Positions 43,855 through 52,228 of a stretch of DNA of 64,000 nucleotides are shown here, piece by piece. The stretch is taken from positions 72,087 through 136,086 of the forward strand of contig UQZO01000006.1 in assembly GCA_900545545.1 (NCBI GenBank), written 5' to 3'. The notes under the pieces are model-generated. The model saw nothing but the letters and a program-made list of their open reading frames with translations, was not told where the DNA came from and did not search any database. This DNA is from an uncultured Subdoligranulum sp. GTDB taxonomy: Bacteria > Bacillota > Clostridia > Oscillospirales > Ruminococcaceae. The translations under genes and the position numbers were made by a program. Position 1 is the stretch's first letter, and the number at the start of each line of letters is the position of its first letter.

Positions 43855-44555
43855 AAACGTACAGAAGTATTATGCTGGTGGCGATGATATTGCTCTGCTT
43901 GCTCTCGCTTGGGTTACCGTTATTCTACAATCACTGGAGCAATATCCAATTGGCGCGGCAGGGAACTCTACGCCCGGAGCAACCGGGTATGTTGAGTGCC
44001 GAGGGGCAGGAGAATCCGCTGGTCTATGCCCTGTACCGCAACCGTTTTGTAACGCAGTCTGCGCTGGAACTGCCTGGAGATGTGCAGCAAGTCCAGCAGG
44101 ATTTGCTGTCCCGAACCGAAGCACTGGCCCAAGCCGGGGTGCTACCGGATCTTGTGGCACAGAGGGCCCAATGGATTTTAGAACAGCCGGTATCGCAAGC
44201 TACAAGTAAAGAGGAAAACGGATTTGCAAGTGCCACCTACCTGATCCCGCAGAAGGGGGCTTTTGGCTACTGTTCGGTTTACGCCTGTTGGCAGGAAGAT
44301 TCAGAGATGGTGGTTTCGTATATCGTGACGGCGGATACTGTCCTGAACGACCTGGAACCTTATCTTTCCGCTTACCAGGCGTATTTGCAGGTGAACAATC
44401 TGCCGGACTGGCAGGTTGACTTCCGGCAGGAGGGAGAGGCTTGGGGCTGGTCTCAGACAGGGCAACTGAGTCTCTTCTGCCGTCGGGAAGCGGGTCGCTT
44501 TCTTTTGGGGGCGGTTTCCCAAGCAGAACCGTTGGCAAATGAGTTTGCTTCATAA
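43845..44555 (+). CDS. hypothetical membrane-anchored protein of the two-component cluster
   Basis: 236 residues of no family I recognise. One N-terminal hydrophobic helix (about 8-28) after a basic start, the rest predicted outside. It has a mixed polar domain with a coiled-coil-like stretch (ALELPGDVQQVQQDLLSRTEALAQ) and many aromatic residues at the C-terminus. ATG 43845 after GGAGGAGG; overlaps the kinase end by 10 bases, so it is likely cotranslated with it. A role as accessory sensor or signal-linked surface protein is inference from position. Confidence 0.72.
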   Translation: MRVKTYRSIMLVAMILLCLLSLGLPLFYNHWSNIQLARQGTLRPEQPGMLSAEGQENPLVYALYRNRFVTQSALELPGDVQQVQQDLLSRTEALAQAGVLPDLVAQRAQWILEQPVSQATSKEENGFASATYLIPQKGAFGYCSVYACWQEDSEMVVSYIVTADTVLNDLEPYLSAYQAYLQVNNLPDWQVDFRQEGEAWGWSQTGQLSLFCRREAGRFLLGAVSQAEPLANEFAS

Positions 44556-44575
44556 AGAATAAGGAGTGAAGGATT

Positions 44576-45892
44576 ATGAAAAAACGGATGTGCCTTGCCG
44601 TGCTGTGCTTGTTGCTCCTTGCCAGTGGCTGCGCACAAAAGCAAGAACTCGAACCATCTCAGGAGACACTGGAGACAGCCTCTGTTGATGGGGGAGATCT
44701 GTATGCCCTCACTGGCGAAACACCGGATGGACTCTACCATACCAACTGGGGAAAAGAAACCTGCTTCCTGGACTATGCCACCGGTCAGAACCGTCCTCTG
44801 TGTGCTGAACCGGGGTGCAACCATGCCGATGAGACCTGTGCGGCCCGCTTGCCCGAGAATACATCCTACAGTGAGATATTTCTGCTGAAGGATGGTTCCT
44901 TGGCATACAGCTTGAAGGACGAAACTTCCTATTCTATCTGGCGGATGGACGGCGATGGAGGCAACCGGCAGGAACTGGGCCGCATGGCGGAGGAAAATGC
45001 AATCTGGAATCTTCTTTGTGCGGATGATGTCTACCTGTATCTGGCCTGTGAATCTTATGAAGAGGGCGCACAGTTTACGGTCAGCCGTGTGCCCTTGACC
45101 GGTGGCGTCCCGGAAACCCTGTGGAGCAAAAAGGAATATGCAGCTCCGCAAATGCTGGGGGTGAGCGGGCGAAATCTGGTACTGTGGTGGTACGATTGGA
45201 GTGAGCAGGAAGAAGTTCCACAGCCGGTCGTGACCAGCGAAATGCCGGAGGAAGAGGTGCAGGAAAAGCTCGCAGCCTATGATGCGGAAATGGACCGGGT
45301 AACGGGTGATTTCCGAGTGGTACTCTGTTCTATAGATACGGGGGAAGAGCAGGAACTGGACAGTTGGACGAGTCTCCACGGGACAACAGGGCGGACATTG
45401 TACTGGAAGCAGGACCGTCTGTACTGGATGGATTGTGGGGAGTCGGGCTCGCTGCATTGGATTATGGCGGATGGTCAGCAAGGGGAACTCGCAGTCCAAT
45501 GGCCGCAGGAAATTACCCAGTGTCAAGAGGAACTGAACATCAATTTGGAATGCCGAATGTTGCAGGGTGAGATTTTGCTGACTGTGTGTGAATTCCGGGA
45601 AAATGACCCGGTAGTCAGGCGGTACGTGCTGGACCTGGAAAGCGGTGCCGTGCAGGAAATTCCGCTGCAATATATTGCCAATGCAACGGAGGAACCTGTT
45701 TCCATCCAAGGACAGGGAGAGGATTGTCTTTTTGTCGTATTTGAAGAACAGGTACAGATTGGCACCTATCTGGACCCTGACGGTATGCCTGCAACCTCTA
45801 TGGAAACACACCGGCGCTACGGACTTATCAGTGAGGAGGACTTTCTGGCGGGCATCCCCAATTATAGGGAAATTCAGTTGGAGACCCCGTGA
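44576..45892 (+). CDS. lipoprotein with predicted beta-propeller and Cys/His motif
   Basis: 438 residues. Signal peptide with lipobox LASGC (Cys19). A compact CxxxxCxHxxxxC motif (Cys76, Cys81, His83, Cys88) follows PLCAEPGCNH. The remainder is made of repeated Trp/Tyr/Asp-rich strands resembling DUF5050-type beta-propeller lipoproteins of Firmicutes. The Cys/His group could bind metal or form disulfides. It starts 20 bases after the previous gene with AAGGAG upstream, probably in the same transcript as the two-component genes. Function unknown. Confidence 0.75.
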   Translation: MKKRMCLAVLCLLLLASGCAQKQELEPSQETLETASVDGGDLYALTGETPDGLYHTNWGKETCFLDYATGQNRPLCAEPGCNHADETCAARLPENTSYSEIFLLKDGSLAYSLKDETSYSIWRMDGDGGNRQELGRMAEENAIWNLLCADDVYLYLACESYEEGAQFTVSRVPLTGGVPETLWSKKEYAAPQMLGVSGRNLVLWWYDWSEQEEVPQPVVTSEMPEEEVQEKLAAYDAEMDRVTGDFRVVLCSIDTGEEQELDSWTSLHGTTGRTLYWKQDRLYWMDCGESGSLHWIMADGQQGELAVQWPQEITQCQEELNINLECRMLQGEILLTVCEFRENDPVVRRYVLDLESGAVQEIPLQYIANATEEPVSIQGQGEDCLFVVFEEQVQIGTYLDPDGMPATSMETHRRYGLISEEDFLAGIPNYREIQLETP

Positions 45893-45899
45893 ATGCAGC

Positions 45900-45928
45900 T
45901 GGACAAGCGGTACCCGGTGCGGTATAAT
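45900..45928 (+). promoter_or_regulatory. internal promoter candidate before the DUF1294 gene
   Basis: TGGACA (45900-45905), 17-base spacer, TATAAT (45923-45928). The expected start of transcription, about 45935, coincides with the preferred ATG, which would make a leaderless mRNA. Confidence 0.55.
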
Positions 45929-45934
45929 GCGGCT

Positions 45935-46210
45935 ATGAAAGTATTGTATTTGTATCTGGCTGTCATCAACTTGATAGCTTTCGGTTTCATGGCAGCGGAT
46001 AAACGCCGCGCCCAAAAACATCGTTGGCGGATACCGGAACATACATTGTTTGCCGCTGCACTGCTGGGCGGGAGCCTTGGCGCGTTGTTGGGCATGTATC
46101 TTTGCCATCATAAAACCAAACACTGGTATTTTGTCGTGGGAATGCCTTTGATTCTTGTGGTACAGATTGCCTTGGTATTCTGGCTTGGAGGCGGGAGTCA
46201 TGTGGTTTAA
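45935..46210 (+). CDS. DUF1294 family membrane protein
   Basis: A small protein of about 91 residues with two to three hydrophobic segments. AADKRRAQKHRWRIPE and the GGSLGALLGMYLCHHKTKH segment are typical of DUF1294, a family of unknown function often near nucleic-acid-binding domains. ATG 45935 aligns with the usual family N-terminus (MKVLYLYLAVINLIAF). ATG 45893, directly after the lipoprotein stop with GGAG at good distance, is a real alternative that would add 14 residues. Confidence 0.82.
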   Translation: MKVLYLYLAVINLIAFGFMAADKRRAQKHRWRIPEHTLFAAALLGGSLGALLGMYLCHHKTKHWYFVVGMPLILVVQIALVFWLGGGSHVV

Positions 46211-46430
46211 GCATGGAAAAAAAGGAAAGGAGAAAAGCTCGTTGACGCCCCCGGAGGGCATGACAGCGGAAGATATTGCAACCCAAAGCAGCATCTGTAC
46301 AGGAGAAACGATGATCGGATTTTTGGACTCAAAAACCGGGCGCCTGCTGCAGGCTGTGGTGGTACGAAATGACACGGATATTGCTGCGTTTTATCAAGCA
46401 TATGGTTACGAACCGCCATGTCGGAATTGA
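46200..46430 (+). CDS. small hypothetical protein
   Basis: 76 residues, basic at the N-terminus (KHGKKGKEK) with a compact acidic/aliphatic rest (GETMIGFLDSKTGRLLQAVVVRNDTDIAAFYQAYGY). No family recognised. ATG 46200 follows GGAGGCGGGAGTC inside the end of the DUF1294 gene (11-base overlap), which supports its being translated. No hydrophobic segment, so probably cytoplasmic. Confidence 0.6.
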   Translation: MWFKHGKKGKEKSSLTPPEGMTAEDIATQSSICTGETMIGFLDSKTGRLLQAVVVRNDTDIAAFYQAYGYEPPCRN

Positions 46431-46532
46431 CAAAAAAATACCAATCCATATTTGACATTTTATTAACTTTGTGAGATATCTTGCGGTAGCGCATATTTCT
46501 TGCGCAATCTGTAGCGAAAACGTGCAGATTCT

Positions 46533-46560
46533 TTGCAAATAACAAAAACAATGTTATAAT
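46533..46560 (+). promoter_or_regulatory. pta promoter
   Basis: TTGCAA (46533-46538), 16-base spacer, TATAAT (46555-46560), about 74 bases before the start codon. The rest of 46431-46633 shows no gene or clear operator. Confidence 0.72.
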
Positions 46561-46633
46561 AATTCCGTAAGTGTCAAGCAGAGGATATTAAGTCAATATT
46601 TCTGCGTTAAAGGATATGGAGGTAGTTTTTTGT

Positions 46634-47599
46634 ATGTCCATTTTTGAAAATTTTGAAGCCAAGCTGCGCGCAGAGTCCAAGTCCATCGTGTTTACCGAAG
46701 GCACCGACGCGCGTATTCTGTCTGCTGCCAGCCGTTTGCTGGCGGGTAAGACACTGCGCGTGATTCTGCTGGGCGAGCCGGAGGCTGTCAACAAGGCGGC
46801 AGCTGAGGGTGGCTTTGATATTACCGGCGCAGAAATTCTGGACCCTGCTTCTTACGAAGGTTTTGATGAAATGGTTGCCAAGATGGTTGAGCTGCGCAAG
46901 GGCAAAATGACTGAGGAACAGTGCCGTGCGGCGCTTTCCAAGTCCAACTATTTCGGCACCATGCTTGTCAAGATGGGCAAGGCGGATTGCCTGCTGGGTG
47001 GCGCCACTTATTCTACCGCTGATACGGTTCGCCCCGCGCTGCAGCTGATCAAATGCAAGCCCGGCATCAAGTCGGTCAGCTCCTGCTTCATTCTGATGCG
47101 CGCTGATGAGAGCATCGCCATGGGTGACTGTGCCATCAACATCGATCCAAGCGAGGATGAGATCGTGGAGTCTACCGTGGAGACGGCACATACCGCCGAG
47201 ATCTTCGGTATCGATCCCCGCGTCGCACTGCTGTCCTATTCCACCAAGGGCTCCGGCAAGGGCGAGACCGTCGACAAGATGCGCAATGCTACCGTCCGCG
47301 TGCAGGAAGCACACCCGGAACTGAAGGTTGATGGTGAGCTGCAGTTTGACGCTGCGGTTGCACCGGAGGTCGGTCAGCTCAAGGCACCGGGTTCCAAGGT
47401 GGCTGGCTACGCCAATACCTTCATTTTCCCGAACATCAACGCCGGCAACATTGGCTACAAGATTGCCCAGCGTCTGGGTGGTTTTGAGGCCTATGGCCCC
47501 ATCCTGCAGGGTTTGAACGCTCCCATCAATGATCTGTCCCGTGGATGCAACGCTGAGGAAGTCTACAAGATGGCGCTGATTACCGCTGCGCTGATCTGA
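46634..47599 (+). CDS. pta: phosphate acetyltransferase
   Basis: A 321-residue enzyme interconverting acetyl-CoA and acetyl phosphate in fermentation. IVFTEGTDARIL, GGATYSTADTVRPALQL, INIDPSEDEIVEST and the C-terminal PVNDLSRGC-like motif (here PINDLSRGC) are characteristic, and length matches the short class I type. ATG 46634 is preferred (GGAGG 11 bases upstream); ATG 46616 lacks a spaced site. No ackA follows; it must be elsewhere. Confidence 0.94.
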   Translation: MSIFENFEAKLRAESKSIVFTEGTDARILSAASRLLAGKTLRVILLGEPEAVNKAAAEGGFDITGAEILDPASYEGFDEMVAKMVELRKGKMTEEQCRAALSKSNYFGTMLVKMGKADCLLGGATYSTADTVRPALQLIKCKPGIKSVSSCFILMRADESIAMGDCAINIDPSEDEIVESTVETAHTAEIFGIDPRVALLSYSTKGSGKGETVDKMRNATVRVQEAHPELKVDGELQFDAAVAPEVGQLKAPGSKVAGYANTFIFPNINAGNIGYKIAQRLGGFEAYGPILQGLNAPINDLSRGCNAEEVYKMALITAALI

Positions 47600-47636
47600 A
47601 AAACGCAGGTCCGATTTATAAATTTATAAAATAGAA

Positions 47637-47703
47637 AACGCTCCTTTTTGGAAAGCCATGTTTGCACATGGCATCTCACAAGAAAGGAGCGTTATTTTAT
47701 TTT
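47637..47703. terminator. terminator between convergent pta and luxS
   Basis: Outer stem AACGCTCCTTT (47637-47647) / AAAGGAGCGTT (47683-47693) with an inner hairpin GCCATGT-TTGC-ACATGGC (47655-47672). AT-rich tails on both sides allow bidirectional use. Confidence 0.8.
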
Positions 47704-47755
47704 GGCGTGTTGCTTATTGATTGGTGAACCTGCACGATTTCGCAGAAACGGTAAA

Positions 47756-48220
47756 TCAATCGTAACGCAGATGATCAGAATCCAACGCGTTCAGTACCGG
47801 CAGCATGGCAGCCGCTTCGGCACGGGCAGCGATGGGGTCCATCATCAGGTAATTGCCGCATTCAACCGCGGAGGCACCGGGGATTTCACCGTCGAATTTC
47901 GCCATCCAAGCAAAAGCATCGCGCACAAGGTCCAGCGCTTCGGCGTCAGTCAGGCCGGTTGTCAGCAAGTAGAAGCCGGTCAGGCAGCCCATAGGACCGA
48001 CATACACAACACCGCTGCTGTATTTGCTGTTGCGTGCGTAGGTGGCAAAGAGATGTTCCAGGGTGTGCGCAGCGGCGGGGGAGAGATATTGTCCCTGATT
48101 GGGCCGCTTCATTCGAATATCCCAAGTCCGAATTTCTCCATTCGGGCCATCCTGACGGGAAAGGTACATCCCGGGCAGCAATTTGGTATGATCAACACAA
48201 AAACTGGCAATTCGTTCCAT
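47756..48220 (-). CDS. luxS: S-ribosylhomocysteine lyase LuxS (AI-2 synthesis)
   Basis: 154 residues, cleaving S-ribosylhomocysteine to homocysteine and the autoinducer-2 precursor DPD. The metal site HTLEH (His52, Glu55, His56), the catalytic-Cys segment GPMGCLTGF and the third ligand Cys in ECGNY are all present, and length is standard. The start is ATG 48220 after AAGGAAAACGCT. It sits 10 bases after pyk on the same strand, so it is probably cotranscribed with it. Homocysteine produced feeds the metH of this window. Confidence 0.93.
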   Translation of the reverse strand: MERIASFCVDHTKLLPGMYLSRQDGPNGEIRTWDIRMKRPNQGQYLSPAAAHTLEHLFATYARNSKYSSGVVYVGPMGCLTGFYLLTTGLTDAEALDLVRDAFAWMAKFDGEIPGASAVECGNYLMMDPIAARAEAAAMLPVLNALDSDHLRYD

Positions 48221-48230
48221 AGCGTTTTCC

Positions 48231-49976
48231 TTAGTCCGGCATGACCTGCACAACACCGCGAGAGCAATCCATCGAGATCATCATACCGTCTTTCAAGGTG
48301 CGGGTTGCATTGGTGGCGCCGACGATCACGGCTTTGTCCAGCGTCAGACCGACAATGGCAGAGTGGCTGTTGGTGCCGGCTTCCTCGGTAATGATACCAG
48401 CGGCATCACGCATAAAGGGCAGAGTGGCGTTGGTCGTGAACGGCAGAACCAGAATCTGGCCGGGCTTGAACTTCTTGGCAGCTTCAGCGGCGCTGCGGCA
48501 GACACAAACCTCGCCCTTGGCATTGTGCTGACCAATGCCAACACCGGCCAGCAGCGTATTGCCAACCAGGTGAATCTTGATCATGTTGGTGGTGCCGGAA
48601 ACGCCAACGGGAACACCGGCCGTCACAACAACGAGGTCACCGGAATGAATCAGGTCGGCCTTCTCGGCAGCGGCTACAGACATCGAGATCAGTTCATCGG
48701 TAGAATTCGCGTAATCCATCAACAGGGGAGTGACACCGCGGTAAATATTCATCTGGCGGCGGGTGCGTTCATCCAGTACGCAGGCAATGATCTGAGTGTC
48801 GGGACGGAAACGGCTCAGCAGACGAGCGGTCTCGCCGGACTTGGAAGCAGAGATGATCGCGGATGCGCCGATATCGGCGGCGGTGGTGCAGGCGGCATGA
48901 CCTACGGCTGCACCGATGGTCAGATGAGAGTCATGCGTGCCGGCGTGATGGACCAGGCTGTCGAAGCTGGAGTCCGCCTCGGTGGTTTCCGCGATGGTAG
49001 CCATGGCTTTCAGGGCTTCCACGGGGTATTTGCCGGCGGCGGTCTCACCGGAAAGCATGACTGCACCGGTACCGTCGTAGATGGCGTTGGCAACGTCGGT
49101 GATCTCGGCACGGGTGGGACGCGGGTTGACGATCATGGAATCCAGCATCTGGGTGGCCGTGATGCAGATCTTGCCGGCGCTCATAGCGCGGTCGATCAGG
49201 TGCTTCTGAATGGCGGGAATCTCGGCAAAGTCGATTTCCACACCCATATCGCCGCGGGCGACCATGATGCCGTCGGCTACCGTCAGGATCTCGTCGATGT
49301 TGTCAATGCCTTCCTGGTTCTCGATCTTGGCGATGATGCGCATGGTGCAGTCATGTTCATTCAGCAGATGGCGAATTTCCATGATGTCCTGCGCGTTGCG
49401 GGTGAAGCTGGCAGAAATCAGATCAAAGCCCTGCTCAATGCCAAAGAGGATATCATTGCGGTCGCGCTGGCTCATATAGGGCATGGAAAGATGGACGCCA
49501 GGGACGTTGACACCCTTTTTGGTCTTGATGACGCCATCGTTCTGCACGGTGCAGTGAATCTCGGTATCCTCAACGGAATCAATAGACAGTTCAATCAGGC
49601 CGTCATCCAGCATGATGCGGCCGCCGGGCTGCACATCATGGGCAAGGTCTTTGTAGGTAACAGAACAAATCTCGTTGGTGCCATCGATTTCTCGGGTGGT
49701 CAGGGTGAATTTCTGGCCGGCAACCAAGGTCTCGGTGCCGTTGGCAAACACACCCAGACGGATTTCTGGGCCTTTGGTGTCCAACATGGCGGCAACCGGC
49801 AGATCCATTTCGGCGGTCAGGGCGCGCAGTGCATCCAGACGCCCTTTGTGCTCCTCGTAATCACCGTGAGAAAAATTAAAACGGGCAACATCCATACCGT
49901 TTTCCAGCAACTGACGCAGAATGCCGGGCTTATCGGTGGACGGGCCCATGGTACAAACGATTTTTGTTTTACGCAT
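48231..49976 (-). CDS. pyk: pyruvate kinase with C-terminal phosphohistidine-like domain
   Basis: 581 residues. Residues 1-~475 are a full pyruvate kinase: KIVCTMGPS, RFNFSHG, DTKGPEIR, the MVARGDMGVE nucleotide/metal region and ATQMLDSM. The extra ~105 residues form a PEP-utilising-enzyme mobile domain (GIITEEAGTNSHSAIVG) as in Bacillus-type Pyk, keeping the His. ATG with GAGGAAGAAGTAT upstream. Followed closely by luxS. Confidence 0.96.
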   Translation of the reverse strand: MRKTKIVCTMGPSTDKPGILRQLLENGMDVARFNFSHGDYEEHKGRLDALRALTAEMDLPVAAMLDTKGPEIRLGVFANGTETLVAGQKFTLTTREIDGTNEICSVTYKDLAHDVQPGGRIMLDDGLIELSIDSVEDTEIHCTVQNDGVIKTKKGVNVPGVHLSMPYMSQRDRNDILFGIEQGFDLISASFTRNAQDIMEIRHLLNEHDCTMRIIAKIENQEGIDNIDEILTVADGIMVARGDMGVEIDFAEIPAIQKHLIDRAMSAGKICITATQMLDSMIVNPRPTRAEITDVANAIYDGTGAVMLSGETAAGKYPVEALKAMATIAETTEADSSFDSLVHHAGTHDSHLTIGAAVGHAACTTAADIGASAIISASKSGETARLLSRFRPDTQIIACVLDERTRRQMNIYRGVTPLLMDYANSTDELISMSVAAAEKADLIHSGDLVVVTAGVPVGVSGTTNMIKIHLVGNTLLAGVGIGQHNAKGEVCVCRSAAEAAKKFKPGQILVLPFTTNATLPFMRDAAGIITEEAGTNSHSAIVGLTLDKAVIVGATNATRTLKDGMMISMDCSRGVVQVMPD

Positions 49977-50024
49977 ATACTTCTTCCTCCATGGATTCTC
50001 TTATCATAAACACTATACGACGTT

Positions 50025-50054
50025 ATTATACTACAAAATTGCTTTCCTAGACAA
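50025..50054 (-). promoter_or_regulatory. pyk-luxS promoter
   Basis: Minus strand TTGTCT (plus 50049-50054), 18-base spacer, TATAAT (plus 50025-50030), about 50 bases before pyk. Confidence 0.65.
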
Positions 50055-50133
50055 GCCCTTTGTATCTTTTTACTTGCATTTTACGGATGTTGTTCGCAAA
50101 ATATCTGCCTCATCATAAAAAAGAATGAAACAT

Positions 50134-50162
50134 TTTACATTTCAGAGCGTTTCGGTTATAAT
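50134..50162 (+). promoter_or_regulatory. deoB promoter
   Basis: TTTACA (50134-50139), 17-base spacer, TATAAT (50157-50162), about 50 bases before deoB. Confidence 0.72.
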
Positions 50163-50220
50163 GTAAGATAACAATGGCGTATTGTAGCCTTTCCTATTTT
50201 TCAGACAGGAGAATAACATT

Positions 50221-51396
50221 ATGGCAAAACGAGTATTTCTCATCGTGCTGGACAGTTTCGGCGTAGGGGCAGAACCCGATGCAGCGCAGTTCGGCGATGC
50301 CGGAACCAATACCCTGGCCGCGATTGCCGCGCATCCCAATTTTAAAGGGGAGCATCTGGCAGAGCTGGGACTTTTCAATCTGGATGGGGTTACCTGCGGT
50401 GCTCCTTCGGCCCACCCCGTTGCCAGCTATGCCCGCCTGCGGGAAGCCAGTGCCGGCAAAGATACCACCATCGGCCATTGGGAAATTGCAGGCCTGCTGA
50501 GTGCTGAACCGCTGCCCACTTTCCCCAATGGTTTCCCGCAGGAACTGCTGGATGCCTTCACGGCCAAAACCGGTTACAAGGTATTGTGCAATAAACCTTA
50601 CTCCGGCACGGAAGTAATCCGTGATTATGGTGAGGAGCATGCCAAAACGGGGGCGCTCATTGTATATACCTCGGCAGACAGTGTGTTCCAGATCGCAGCC
50701 AATGAAGCCCTTGTGCCTGTGGAGAAGCTTTACGAGATTTGTGAGCAGGCCCGGGAACTGCTGGTAGGGAAATATGGTGTCGGCCGCGTGATTGCACGCC
50801 CGTTTGTGGGCGATTGCGCGGCAAATTTCACCCGTACCTCACGCCGGCATGACTACAGCCTTGTGCCGCCGCAGGATACGATGCTGGATGCGCTGCAGGC
50901 GGCCGGAAAAGCAACCATCGGTGTGGGAAAAATCCACGATATTTTTGCAGGCAAAGGTGTGGGAGAAACCATCCGCACCAGCGGCAATACCGAGGGTCTG
51001 CAGGTTACGCTGGAACTGGCCGACCGGGATTTCGAAGGTCTGGCATTCGTCAATCTTGTGGACTTTGATATGCTGTACGGTCACCGCCGGGATGTTGCAG
51101 GGTATGCTGCGGCGGCTGCGGAGTTCAATGACTGGCTGCCGGCGTTCCGCGCCAAAATGCGGCCCGGAGATGTACTGATGGTTACGGCTGATCATGGCTG
51201 CGATCCCAGCTACACCAAGACGACCGACCATACACGAGAGTATGTGCCGTTCCTGATCTGCGGCGATGAAATCCGGGAGGGCGTCAATCTGCATACGCGC
51301 TATAGCTTCGCGACCATTGCGGATACGGTTTGCCGTTGCCTGGATGTTCCATTCTGTGCGGCAGGCTGTGGTGTGTACGATGAAATTCGTAAATAA
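50221..51396 (+). CDS. deoB: phosphopentomutase
   Basis: A 391-residue metal-dependent enzyme of the alkaline phosphatase superfamily, interconverting (deoxy)ribose 1- and 5-phosphates in nucleoside salvage. LIVLDSFGVGAEPDA holds metal ligands, DTTIGHWEIAG the acceptor Thr, GVGKIHDIFAGKG, DMLYGHRRD and VTADHGCDP the remaining ligands. Length normal. ATG after AGGAGAATAACATT-type site. Overlaps the next gene by 17 bases. Confidence 0.95.
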   Translation: MAKRVFLIVLDSFGVGAEPDAAQFGDAGTNTLAAIAAHPNFKGEHLAELGLFNLDGVTCGAPSAHPVASYARLREASAGKDTTIGHWEIAGLLSAEPLPTFPNGFPQELLDAFTAKTGYKVLCNKPYSGTEVIRDYGEEHAKTGALIVYTSADSVFQIAANEALVPVEKLYEICEQARELLVGKYGVGRVIARPFVGDCAANFTRTSRRHDYSLVPPQDTMLDALQAAGKATIGVGKIHDIFAGKGVGETIRTSGNTEGLQVTLELADRDFEGLAFVNLVDFDMLYGHRRDVAGYAAAAAEFNDWLPAFRAKMRPGDVLMVTADHGCDPSYTKTTDHTREYVPFLICGDEIREGVNLHTRYSFATIADTVCRCLDVPFCAAGCGVYDEIRK

Positions 51397-52216
51397 AATG
51401 CCTATGACGCTTCTGACCATTCTGGCGGTGGCGCTGGTCGTGTATTCCATAGGATTGGCACTGACCAGCAACTTTAATATGGGCAATCTGGTGGTCTGGC
51501 TGCTGGCTGCAATGCTGACATGCTATGTCATTTGGCACAAACCGCTGCATGCCTGGTTCCATTCGCCAGGGATTGGCCGTTTTGTCTGGTGGGTTCTCGT
51601 TGTTGTGGGAGTTGTGTATGCGCTGCTTGTCGGCTTCGTTGCTGTAAGCGGGTATGCTAATCCGCCTACCGGGCAGGAAAAGGCCATCATTGTGCTGGGC
51701 GCCGGGCTTCGGCGTGATAAACCCAGTACGCTGTTGCGATATAGGCTGGACAAAGCTTATGCCTATGCAGTGGAACACCCGGATGTATTTGTGGTGACCA
51801 GCGGCGGGCAGGGCCGTGATGAATGGGTACCGGAAGGACAGGCAATGCGGGACTATCTGATTCAGAAAGGTCTTGATCCGGACCGCGTTGTGGCTGAAAA
51901 TGCGTCAACCTCTACGGAAGAGAATTTTGCGTTTTCTCTGGAATTGATGCGGCAGTACGGCTTAGACGAAAATACCCCCATTGCCTATGTGTCCAATGCA
52001 TTCCATTGCTATCGGGCCGGGTGTTATGCAAAACTTGCCGGCTTTGCGACCGTCACTTCGCTGCCCGCTTCCACGCCGTGGCGTAGCGTGCTGCCATGTT
52101 ATCTACGTGAAGCATTGGCGCTTGCGTATTACTGGGTATTCAAAACCTCGTCCAGCGGGCCGATGCACGCAATGGTGGGCTTTCTGGACCTGAACAAACG
52201 ATTTTTTTATAAGTAG
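51380..52216 (+). CDS. YdcF/SanA-type (DUF218) membrane protein
   Basis: 278 residues: four hydrophobic segments in the first ~100, then a DUF218 domain (AIIVLGAGLRRDKPSTLLRYRLDKA, VTSGGQGRDEWVPEGQAM, ENASTSTEEN, VSNAFHCYRA). DUF218 proteins are linked to envelope integrity, but the reaction is unknown. ATG 51380 overlaps deoB; ATG 51398, just after the deoB stop, is an equal alternative as neither has a clear ribosome binding site. Confidence 0.82.
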   Translation: MKFVNKMPMTLLTILAVALVVYSIGLALTSNFNMGNLVVWLLAAMLTCYVIWHKPLHAWFHSPGIGRFVWWVLVVVGVVYALLVGFVAVSGYANPPTGQEKAIIVLGAGLRRDKPSTLLRYRLDKAYAYAVEHPDVFVVTSGGQGRDEWVPEGQAMRDYLIQKGLDPDRVVAENASTSTEENFAFSLELMRQYGLDENTPIAYVSNAFHCYRAGCYAKLAGFATVTSLPASTPWRSVLPCYLREALALAYYWVFKTSSSGPMHAMVGFLDLNKRFFYK

Positions 52217-52228
52217 GAGGGAACTGCC

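Noticed and set aside
44453..46375. 640-residue antisense frame across the lipoprotein and DUF1294 genes
   Set aside because: It crosses several well-supported plus-strand genes with good ribosome binding sites and shows no recognisable domain.
46470..46487. Possible Rex box upstream of pta (TTGTGAGATATCTTGCGG)
   Set aside because: Only the left half matches; the right half lacks the TTCACAA arm.
48363..50009. 548-residue plus-strand frame over pyk
   Set aside because: Complementary shadow of pyruvate kinase, whose motifs are unambiguous on the minus strand.
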